NCBI RefSeq assembly: GCF_051014685.1
Contig: NW_027478402.1
Location: 2,091,399-2,155,398 of the forward strand
Reading direction: 5' to 3'
Source of the DNA: Ptiloglossa arizonensis
Taxonomy: Eukaryota; Arthropoda; Insecta; Hymenoptera; Colletidae
Length of the DNA stretch: 64,000 bases
The translations under genes and the position numbers were made by a program. The notes beneath the pieces are model-generated. The model worked only from the letters and a program-made list of their open reading frames with translations. It had not been told where the DNA came from and ran no database searches. Below are positions 50,301-61,700 of the stretch, in pieces. Positions within the stretch are counted from its first letter, which is position 1, and each line of letters begins with the position of its first letter.

Positions 50301-53300
50301 TGAAAGCAGAAACTCGCCCGATTACAACGGTTTGTGTATTTTTGGCCTAGGCCTTTGTAGTTATTGGTTTCGAGTATCAGACTTGCGAAAATTTTGATGG
50401 GGTCTCAAGCATTCCTTAACTTCAAACTCCCATATCTCGCGAACGGATTGGCGAACTCGAGAATTTCCTATTGCATCTGAGAGCAGAAACTCGCCCGATT
50501 ACAAAGATATGTGTGTTTTCCCCCTAGGCCTTTGTAGTTATTGGTTTCGAGTATCAGACTTGCGAAAATTTTGATGGGGTCTCAAGCATTCCTTAACTTC
50601 AAACTCCCATATCTCGCGAACGGATTGACGAACTCGAGAATTTCCTATTGCATCTGGAAGCAGAAACTCGCCCGATTACAACGGTATGTTTATTTTTGCC
50701 CTAGGCCATTGTAGTTATTGGTTTCGAGTATCAGACTTGCGAAAATTTTGATCGTTTCTCAACCATTCCTTAAATTCAAACTTCCATATCTCGGGATCGG
50801 ATTGACGAACTCGAGAATTTCCTATTGCAACTGAAAGCAGAAACTCGCCCGATTACAACGGTATGTGTATTTTTGCCCTAGGCCATAGTAGTTATTAGAT
50901 TCGAGAATCAGACTTGCGAAAACTTTGATGGTTCCTCAACCATTCCTTAACTTCAAACTCCCATATCTCGCGAACGTATTGACGAAATCGAGAAGTTCCT
51001 GTTGCATGTGAAAGTAGAATCTCGCCCGTTTACAACGGTATGTGTATTTTTCCCCTAGGCATTTGTAGTTATTGGTTTCGAGTATCAGACTTGCGAAAAT
51101 TTTGATGGTTTCTCAAACATTCCTTAAATTCAAACTCCCATATCTCGCGAACGGATTGACGAACTCGAGAAATTCCTGTTGCATCTGAAAGTAGAAACTC
51201 GCCCGATTACAATGGTGTGTGTACTTTTCCCCTAGGCCATTCCAGTTATTCGTTTCTAGCATCAGAATTGCGAAAATTTTGATGGTTTCTCAACCATTCC
51301 TTAACTTCAAACTCCCATATCTCGCGAACGGATTGGCGAACTCGAGAAATTCCTATTGCATCTGAAAGCAGAAACTCGTCCGAATACAATGGTGTGTGTA
51401 CTTTCCCCTAGGCCATTCCAGTTATTGGTTTCGAGTATCAGACCAGCGAAAATTTTCATGGTTTCTCAAACATTCCTTAACTTCAAACACCCATATCTCG
51501 GGAACGGATTGACGAACTAGAGAAATTCCTGTTGCACCTGAAAGTAGAAACACGCCCGATTACAAAGATATGTGTGTTTCCCCCCTAGGCCTTTGTAGTT
51601 ATGGGTTTCGAGTATCAGACTTGCGAAAATTTTGATGGTGTCTCAACCATTCCTTAACTTCAAACTCCCATATCTCGCGAACGCATTGACGAACTCGAGA
51701 ATTTCCTATTGCACCTGGAAGCAGAAACTCGCCCGATTACAACGGTATATGTATTTTTGCCCTAGGCCATTGTAGTTATTGGTTTCGAATATCAGACTTG
51801 CGAAAATTTTGATGGTTTCTCAACCATTCCTTCACTTCAAATTCCCATATCTCGCGAACGTATTGACGAACTCGAGAATGTGCTATTGCATCTGAAAGCA
51901 GAAACTCGCCCGATTACAACGGTATGTGTATTTTTGCCCTAGGCCATATTGGTGATTGGTTTCGAGTATCAGACTTGCGAAAACTGTGATGGTTTCTCAA
52001 CCATTCCTTAACTTCAAACTCCCATATCTCGCGAACGGATTGACGAACTCGAGAAATTCCTGTTGCACCTGAAAGTAGAAACACGCCCGATTACAAAGAT
52101 ATGTGTGTTTTCCCCCTATGCCTTTGTAGTTATTGGTTTCGAGTATCAGACCAGCGAAAATTTTGATGGTTTCTCAACCATTCCTTAACTTCAAACTCCC
52201 ATATCTCGCGAACGGATTGACGAACTCGAGAATTTCCTATTGCACCTGGAAGCAGAAACTCGCCCGATTACAACGGTATGTGTATTTTTCCCCTAGGCCA
52301 TTGTAGTTATTGGTTTCGAGTATCAGACTTGCGAAAATTTTGATGGTTTCTCAACCATTCCTTAACTTCAAACTCCCATATCTCGCGAACGGATTGACGA
52401 ACTCGAGAAATTCCTGTTGCACCTGAAAGTAGAAACACGTCCGATTACAAAGATATGTGTGTTTTCCCCCTAGGCCTTTGTAGTTATTGGTTTCGAGTAT
52501 CAGACTTGCGAAAATTTTGATGGTTTCTCAACCATTCCTTAAGTTCAAACTCCCATATCTCGCGAACGGATTGACGAACTCGAGAAATTCCTGTTGCATC
52601 TGAAAGCAGAAACTCGCCCGAATACAATGGTGTGTGTACTATTCCCCTAGGCCAATCCAGTTATTGGTTTCGAGTATCAGACCAGCGACAATTTTGATGG
52701 TTTCTCAACCATTCCTTAACTTCAAACTCCCATATCTCGCGAACGGATTGACGAACTCGAGAAATTCCTGTTGCATCTGAAAGAAGAAACTCGCCCGATT
52801 ACAATGGTGTGTGTACTTTTCCCCTAGGCCATTCCAGTTATTCGTTTCTAGCATCAGAATTGCGAAAAGTTTGATGGTTTCTCAACCATTCCTTAACTTC
52901 AAACTCCCTTATCTCGCGAACGGATTGGCGAACTCGAGAAATTCCTATTGCATCTGAAAGCAGAAACTCGTCCGAATACAATGGTGTGTGTACTTTTCCC
53001 CTAGGCCATTCCAGTTACTGGTTTCGAGTATCAGACCAGCGAAAATTTTGATGGTTTCTCAACCATTCCTTAACTTCAAACTCCCATATCTCGCGAACGG
53101 ATTGACGAACTCGAGAAATTCCTGTTGCACCTGAAAGTAGAAACACGCCCGATTACAGAGATATGTGTGTTTCCCCCCTAGGCCTTTGTAGTTATGGGTT
53201 TCGAGTATCAGACTTGCGAAAATATTGATGGTGTCTCAACCATTCCTTTACTTCAAACTCCCATATCTCGCGAACGGATTCACGAACTGGAGAAATTCCT

Positions 53301-55750
53301 GTTGCATCTGAAAGTAGAATCTCGCCCGATTACAACGGTATGTGTATTTTTCCCCTGGGCCATTGTAGTTATTGGTTTCGAGTATCAGACTTGCGAAAAT
53401 TTTGATGGTTTCTCAACCATTCCTTAACTTCAAACTCCCATATCTCGCGAACGGATTGACGAACTCGAGAATTTCCTATTGCACCTGGAAGCAGAAACTC
53501 GCCCGATTACAACGGTATGTGTATTTTTCCCTAGGCCTTTGTAGTTATTGGTTTCGAGTATCAGACTTGCGAAAATTTTGTTGGTTTCTCAATCATTCCT
53601 TAACTTCACACTCCCATATCTCGCGAACGGATTGGCGAACTCGAGAATTTCCTATTGCATCTGAAAGCAGAAACTCGCCCGATTACAAAGGTATGTGTAT
53701 TTTTGCCCTAGGCCATAGTAGTTATTAGATTCGAGAATCAGACTTGCGAAAACTTTGATGGTTCCTCAACCATTCCTCAACTTCAAACTCCCATATCTCG
53801 CGAACGTATTGACGAAATCGAGAAATTCCTGTTGCATGTGAAAGTAGAATCTCGCCCGTTTACAATGGTATGTGTATTTTTCCCCTAGGCATTTGTAGTT
53901 ATTGGTTTCGAGTATCAGACTTGCGAAAATGTTGATGGTTTCTCAACCATTCCTTAACTTCAGACCCCCATTTCTCGCGAACGGATTGACGAACTCGAGA
54001 AATTCCTGTTGTATCTGAAAGTAGAAACTCGCCCGATTACAATGGTATGTGTACTTTTCCCCTAGGCCATTCCAGTTATTGGTTTCGAGTATCAGACCAG
54101 CGAAAATTTTGATGGTTTCTCAATCATATCTTAACTTCAAACTTCCATATCTCGCGAACGGATTGACGAACTCGAGAATTTCCTGTTGCATCTGAAAGCA
54201 GAAACTCGCCCGATTACAACGGTTTGTGTATTTTTGGCCTAGGCCTTTGTAGTTATTGGTTTCGAGTATCAGACTTGCGAAAATTTTGATGGGGTCTCAA
54301 GCATTCCTTAACTTCAAACTCCCATATCTCGCGAACGGATTGGCGAACTCGAGAATTTCCTATTGCATCTGAGAGCAGAAACTCGCCCGATTACAAAGAT
54401 ATGTGTGTTTTCCCCCTAGGCCTTTGTAGTTATTGGTTTCGAGTATCAGACTTGCGAAAATTTTGATGGGGTCTCAAGCATTCCTTAACTTCAAACTCCC
54501 ATATCTCGCGAACGGATTGACGAACTCGAGAATTTCCTATTGCATCTGGAAGCAGAAACTCGCCCGATTACAACGGTATGTTTATTTTTGCCCTAGGCCA
54601 TTGTAGTTATTGGTTTCGAGTATCAGACTTGCGAAAATTTTGATCGTTTCTCAACCATTCCTTAAATTCAAACTTCCATATCTCGGGATCGGATTGACGA
54701 ACTCGAGAATTTCCTATTGCAACTGAAAGCAGAAACTCGCCCGATTACAACGGTATGTGTATTTTTGCCCTAGGCCATAGTAGTTATTAGATTCGAGAAT
54801 CAGACTTGCGAAAACTTTGATGGTTCCTCAACCATTCCTTAACTTCAAACTCCCATATCTCGCGAACGTATTGACGAAATCGAGAAGTTCCTGTTGCATG
54901 TGAAAGTAGAATCTCGCCCGTTTACAACGGTATGTGTATTTTTCCCCTAGGCATTTGTAGTTATTGGTTTCGAGTATCAGACTTGCGAAAATTTTGATGG
55001 TTTCTCAAACATTCCTTAAATTCAAACTCCCATATCTCGCGAACGGATTGACGAACTCGAGAAATTCCTGTTGCATCTGAAAGTAGAAACTCGCCCGATT
55101 ACAATGGTGTGTGTACTTTTCCCCTAGGCCATTCCAGTTATTCGTTTCTAGCATCAGAATTGCGAAAATTTTGATGGTTTCTCAACCATTCCTTAACTTC
55201 AAACTCCCATATCTCGCGAACGGATTGGCGAACTCGAGAAATTCCTATTGCATCTGAAAGCAGAAACTCGTCCGAATACAATGGTGTGTGTACTTTCCCC
55301 TAGGCCATTCCAGTTATTGGTTTCGAGTATCAGACCAGCGAAAATTTTGATGGTTTCTCAACCATTCCTTCACTTCAAATTCCCATATCTCGCGAACGTA
55401 TTGACGAACTCGAGAATGTGCTATTGCAGCTGAAAGCAGAAACTCGCCCGATTACAACGGTATGTGTATTTTTGCCCTAGGCCATATTGGTGATTGGTTT
55501 CGAGTATCAGACTTGCGAAAACTGTGATGGTTTCTCAACCATTCCTTAACTTCAAACTCCCATATCTCGCGAACGGATTGACGAACTCGAGAAATTCCTG
55601 TTGCACCTGAAAGTAGAAACACGCCCGATTACAAAGATATGTGTGTTTTCCCCCTATGCCTTTGTAGTTATTGGTTTCGAGTATCAGACCAGCGAAAATT
55701 TTGATGGTTTCTCAACCATTCCTTAACTTCAAACTCCCATATCTCGCGAA
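44378..55750 (+). repeat. 3.89-kb, 22-monomer HOR in three tandem copies
   Basis: The same ordered series of variants repeats at 3892 to 3893 bp, about 22 x 177. For example, ATGGGTTTCGAGTATCAG near 45409, 49301 and 53194; TTTGGCCTAGGCC near 46450, 50342 and 54235; and CTTCAGACCCCCATTTC near 46170, 50065 and 53960. Copies start near 44378, 48270 and 52163. They differ only by rare substitutions and 1-bp indels. Copy 3 lacks two monomers (about 354 bp) that lie at about 51440-51795 in copy 2; the join is near 55340. It leaves the shared series near 55750. The exact phase of the unit is arbitrary. Confidence 0.92.
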
Positions 55751-58700
55751 CGTATTGACGAACTCGAGAAATTCCTGTTGCATCTGAAAGTAGAATCTCG
55801 CCCGATTACAATGGTGTGTGTACTTTTCCCCTAGGCCATTCCAGTTATTGGTTTCGAGTATCAGATTTGCGAAAATTTTGATGGTTTGTCAACCATTCCT
55901 TAACTTCATACTCCCATATCTCGCGAAGGGATTGACGAACTCAAGAAATTCCTGTTGCATCTGAAAGGAGAAACTCGCCCGATTACAATGGTGTGTGTAC
56001 TTTTCCCCTAGGCCATTCCAGTTATTGGTTTCGAGTATCAGATTTGCGAAAATTTTGAAGGATTTTCAATCATTCCTTAACTTCAAACTCCCATATCTCG
56101 CGAACGGATTGACGAACTCGAGAAATTTCTGTTGCATCTGAAAGCAGAAACTCGCCCGATTGCAACGGTATGTGTATTTTTTCCCTAGGCCATAGTAGTT
56201 AATGGTTTCGAGTATCAGAATTGCGAAAATTTTGATGGTTTCTCAACCATTCCTTAACTTCAAACTCCCATATCTCAAGAACGGATTGAGGAAATCGAGA
56301 AATTCCTGTTGCATCTCAAAGCAGAAACTCGCCCGATTACAACGGTATGTGTATTTTTTCCCTAGGCCATAGTAGTTAATGGTTTCGAGTATCAGAATTG
56401 CGAAAATTTTGATGGTTTGTCAACCATTCCTTAACTTCATACTCCCATATCTCGCGAACGGATTGACGAACTCGAGAAATTCCTGTTGCATCTGAAAGTA
56501 GAAACTCGCCCGATTACAATGGTGTGTGTACTTTTCCCCTAGGCCATTCCAGTTATTGGTTTCGAGTATCAGATTTGCGAAAATTTTGATGGTTTGTCAA
56601 CCATTCCTTAACTTCATACTCCCATATCTCGCGAAGGGATTGACGAACTCGAGAAATTCCTGTTGCATCTGAAAGGAGAAACTCGCCCGATTACAATGGT
56701 GTGTGTACTTTTCCCCTAGGCCATTCCAGTTATTGGTTTCGAGTATCAGATTTGCGAAAATTTTGAAGGATTTTCAATCATTCCTTAACTTCAAACTCCC
56801 ATATCACGCGAACGGATTGACGAACTCGAGAAATTTCTGTTGCATCTGAAAGCAGAAACTCGCCCGATTACAACGGTATGTGTATTTTTTCCCTAGGCCA
56901 TAGTAGTTAATGGTTTCGAGTATCCGAATTGCGAAAATTTTGATGGTTTCTCAACCATTCCTTAACTTCAAACTCCCATATCTCAAGAACGGATTGAGGA
57001 AATCGAGAAATTCCTGTTGCATCTCAAAGTAGAAACTCGCCCCATTACAACGGTATGTGTACTTTTCCTCTAGGCCATTCCAGTTATTGGTTTCGAGTAT
57101 CAGATTTGCGAAAATTTTGATGGTTTTCAACCATTCCTTAACTTCATACACCCATATCTCGCGAACGGATTGACGAACTCGAGAAATTCCTGTTGCATCT
57201 GAAAGTAGAAGCTCGCCCGATTACAATGGTGTGTGTACTTTTCCCCTAGGCCATTCCAGTTATTGGTTTCGAGTATCAGATTTGCGAAAATTTTGATGGT
57301 TTGTCAACCATTCCTTAACTTCATACTCCCATATCTCGCGAAGGGATTGACGAACTCGAGAAATTCCTGTTGCATCTGAAAGGAGAAACTCGCCCGATTA
57401 CAATGGTGTGTGTACTTTTCCCCTAGGCCATTCCAGTTATTGGTTTCGAGTATCAGATTTGCGAAAATTTTGATGGTTTCTCAACCATTCCTTAACTTCA
57501 AATTCCCATATCTCGCGAACGGATTGAGGAAATCGAGCAATTCCTGTTGCATCTGAAAGTAGAAACTCGCCCGATTACAAAGGTATGTGTATTTTTCCCC
57601 TAGGCCATTCCAGTTATTGGTTTCGACTATCAGATTTGCGAAAATTTTGATGGATTCTCAACCATTCCTTAACTTCAAACTCGCATATCTCGCGAACGGA
57701 TTGACGAACTCGAGAAATTCCTGTTGCATCTGAAAGTAGAAACTCGCCCGATTACAATGGTGTGTGTACTTTTCCCCTAGGTCATTCCAGTTATTGGTTT
57801 CGAGTATCAGATTTGCGAAAATTTTGATGGTTTGTCAACCATTCCTTAACTTCATACTCCCATATCTCGCGAACGGATTGACGAACTCGAGAAATTCCTG
57901 TTGCATCTGAAAGGAGAAACTCGCCCGATTACAATGGTGTGTGTACTTTTCCCCTAGGCCATTCCAGTTATTGGTTTCGACTATCAGATTTGCGAAAATT
58001 TTGATCGATTCTCAACCATTCCTTAACTTCAAACTCGCATATCTCGCGAACGGATTGACGAACTCGAGAAATTTCTGTTGCATCTGAAAGCAGAAACTCG
58101 CCCGATTACAACGGTATGTGTATTTTTTCCCTAGGCCATAGTAGTTAATGGTTTCGAGTATCCGAATTGCGAAAATTTTGATGGTTTCTCAACCATTCCT
58201 TAACTTCAAACTCCCATATCTCAAGAACGGATTGAGGAAATCGAGAAATTCCTGTTGCATCTCAAAGTAGAAACTCGCCCCATTACAACGGTATGTGTAC
58301 TTTTCCTCTAGGCCATTCCAGTTATTGGTTTCGAGTATCAGATTTGCGAAAATTTTGATGGTTTTCAACCATTCCTTAACTTCATACACCCATATCTCGC
58401 GAACGGATTGACGAACTCGAGAAATTCCTGTTGCATCTGAAAGTAGAAGCTCGCCCGATTACAATGGTGTGTGTACTTTTCCCCTAGGCCATTCCAGTTA
58501 TTGGTTTCGAGTATCAGATTTGCGAAAATTTTGATGGTTTGTCAACCATTCCTTAACTTCATACTCCCATATCTCGCGAAGGGATTGACGAACTCGAGAA
58601 ATTCCTGTTGCATCTGAAAGGAGAAACTCGCCCGATTACAATGGTGTGTGTACTTTTCCCCTAGGCCATTCCAGTTATTGGTTTCGAGTATCAGATTTGC

Positions 58701-61700
58701 GAAAATTTTGATGGTTTCTCAACCATTCCTTAACTTCAAATTCCCATATCTCGCGAACGGATTGAGGAAATCGAGCAATTCCTGTTGCATCTGAAAGTAG
58801 AAACTCGCCCGATTACAAAGGTATGTGTATTTTTCCCCTAGGCCATTCCAGTTATTGGTTTCGACTATCAGATTTGCGAAAATTTTGATGGATTCTCAAC
58901 CATTCCTTAACTTCAAACTCGCATATCTCGCGAACGGATTGACGAACTCGAGAAATTCCTGTTGCATCTGAAAGTAGAAACTCGCCCGATTACAATGGTG
59001 TGTGTACTTTTCCCCTAGGTCATTCCAGTTATTGGTTTCGAGTATCAGATTTGCGAAAATTTTGATGGTTTGTCAACCATTCCTTAACTTCATACTCCCA
59101 TATCTCGCGAACGGATTGACGAACTCGAGAAATTCCTGTTGCATCTGAAAGGAGAAACTCGCCCGATTACAATGGTGTGTGTACTTTTCCCCTAGGCCAT
59201 TCCAGTTATTGGTTTCGACTATCAGATTTGCGAAAATTTTGATCGATTCTCAACCATTCCTTAACTTCAAACTCGCATATCTCGCGAACGGATTGACGAA
59301 CTCGAGAAATTCCAGTTGCATCTGAAAGTAGAAACTCGCCCGATTTCAATGGTGTGTGTACTTTTCCCCTAGGCCATTCCAGTTATTGGTTTGGAGTATC
59401 AGACTTGCAAAAATTTTTATGGTTTCTCAACCATTCCTTAACTTCAAACTCCCATATCTCGCGAGCGGATTGACGAACTCGAGAAATTCCTGTTGCATCT
59501 GAAAGCAAAATCTCGCCCGATTACAACGGTATGTGTATTTTTGCCCTAGACCATAGTAGTTATTGGTTCCGAGCATCAGATTCCGAAAATTTTGATGGTT
59601 TCTCAACCTTTCCTTAACTTCAAACCCCCATATCTCGCGAACGGATCGACGAACTCGAGAAATTCCTGTTGCATCTGAAAGCAGAAACTCGCCCGATTAC
59701 AGCGGTATGTGTATTTTTGCCCTAGACCATAGTAGTTAATGGTTCCGAGTATCAGATTCCGAAAATTTTGATGGTTTCTCAACCATTCCTTAACTTCAAA
59801 CTCCCATATCTCGCGAACGGATTGACGAACAAGAGAAATTTCTGTTGCATCTGAAAGCAGATACTCGCCCGATTACAACGGTATGTGTATTTTTGCCCTA
59901 GGCCATAGTAGTTAATGTTTTTGAGTATCAGACTTGCGAAAACTTTGATGGTTTCTCATCCATTCCTTAACTTCAAGCTCCCAAATCTAGTGAACGGATT
60001 GAGGAAGTCGAGAAATTCCTGTTGCATCTGAAAGTAGAAACTCGCCCCATTACAACGGTATGTGTACTTTTCCCCTAGGCCATTCCAGTTATTGGTTTTG
60101 AGTATCAGATTTGCGAAAATTTTGATGGTTTGTCAAACACTCCTTAAGTTCATACTCCCATATCTCGCGAACGGATTGACGAACTCGAGAAATTCCTGTT
60201 GCATCTGAAAGTAGAAACTCGCCCGATTACAATGGTGTGTGAATTTTTCCCCTAGGCCATTCCAGTTATTGGTTTCGAGTATCAGATTTGCGAAAATTTT
60301 GATGGATTGTCAACCATTCCTTAACTTCATACTCCCATATCTCGCGAACGGATTGACGAACTCGAGAAATTCCTGTTGCATCTGAAAGTAGAAACTCGCC
60401 CGATTACAATGGTGTGTGAACTTTTCCCCTAGGCCATTCCAGTTATTGGTTTCGAGTATCAGACTTGCAAAAATTGTTATGGTTTCTCAACCATTCCTTA
60501 ACTTCAAACTCCCATATCTCGCGAGCGGATTGACGAACTCGAGAAATTCCTGTTGTATCTGAAAGCAGAAGCACGCCCGATTACAACGGTATGTGAATAT
60601 TTCCCCTAGGTCCATTGTAGTTATTGGTTACGAGTATCAGACTTGCGAAAATTTTGTTGGTTTCTCAACCATTCTTCAGTTTCAAACTCGCATATCTCGC
60701 GAACGGATTGACGAACTCGAGAAATTCCTGTTGCATCTGAAAGCAGAAACTCGCCCGATTACAACGGTATGTGTATTTTTGCCCTAGACCATAGTAGTTA
60801 ATGGTTCCGAGTATCAGATTCCGAAAATTTTGATGGTTTCTCAACCATTCCTTAACTTCAAACTCCCATATCTCGTGAACGGATTGAGGAAATCGAGAAA
60901 TTCCTGTTGCATCTGAAAGTAGAAACTCGCCCCATTACAACGGTATGTGCACTTTTCCCCTGGGCCATTCCAGTTATTGGTTTCGAGTATCAGATTTGCG
61001 AAAATTTTGATGGTTTGTCAACCATTCCTTAACTTCATACTCCCATATCTCGCGAACGGATTGACGAACTCGAGAAATTACTGTTGCATCTGAAAGTAGA
61101 AACTCGCCCCATTACAACGGTATGTGTACTTTTCCCCTAGGCCATTCCAGTTATTGGTTTCGAGTATCAGATTTGCGAAAATTTTGATGGTTTGTCAACG
61201 ATTCCATAACTTCATACACCCATATCTCGCGAACGGATTGACGAACTCGAGAAATTCCTGTTGCATCTGAAAGTAGAAACTCGCCCGATTACAATGGTGT
61301 GTGTACTTTTCCCCTAGGCCATTCCAGTTATTGGTTTCGAGTATCAGATTTGCGAAAATTTTGATGGTTTTTCAACCATTCCTTAACTTCATACTCCCAT
61401 ATCTCGCGAACGGATTGACGAACTCGAGAAATTCCTGTTGCATCTGAAAGGAGAAACTCGCCCGATTACAATGGTGTGTGTACTTTTCCCCTAGGCCATT
61501 CCAGTTATTGGTTTCGAGTATCAGATTTGCGAAAATTTTGAAGGATTTTCAATCATTCCTTAACTTCAAACTCCCATATCTCGCGAACGGATTGACGAAC
61601 TCGAGAAATTCCTGTTGCATCTCAAAGTAGAAACTCGCCCCATTACAACGGTATGTGTACTTTTCCTCTAGGCCATTCCAGTTATTGGTTTCGAGTATCA
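55750..61700 (+). repeat. Diverged satellite subfamily with 1238-bp, 7-monomer HOR
   Basis: Monomers here are distinguished by CAGATTTGCGAAAATT, ATGGTTTGTCAACC, CTTCATACTCCC, CTGAAAGGAGAAACTC and CCATAGTAGTTAATGG, which are rare or absent elsewhere. A unit including a 1-bp deletion (GATGGTTTTCAACC) repeats at 56951 and 58189, a spacing of 1238 bp (7 x 177 - 1). A four-monomer spacing of about 707 bp links 56050 with 56757. From about 59300 the monomers become more heterogeneous, with CGAGTATCAGATTCCGAAAA types near 59580, 59750 and 60810. Confidence 0.85.

Noticed and set aside
44378..55750. Assembly artefact as the explanation for the three 3.89-kb copies
   Set aside because: The copies differ by several private substitutions and 1-bp indels, and the third has a unique two-monomer deletion, so they are not simple duplicates of one contig piece. 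Long reads would still be needed to exclude miscounting.
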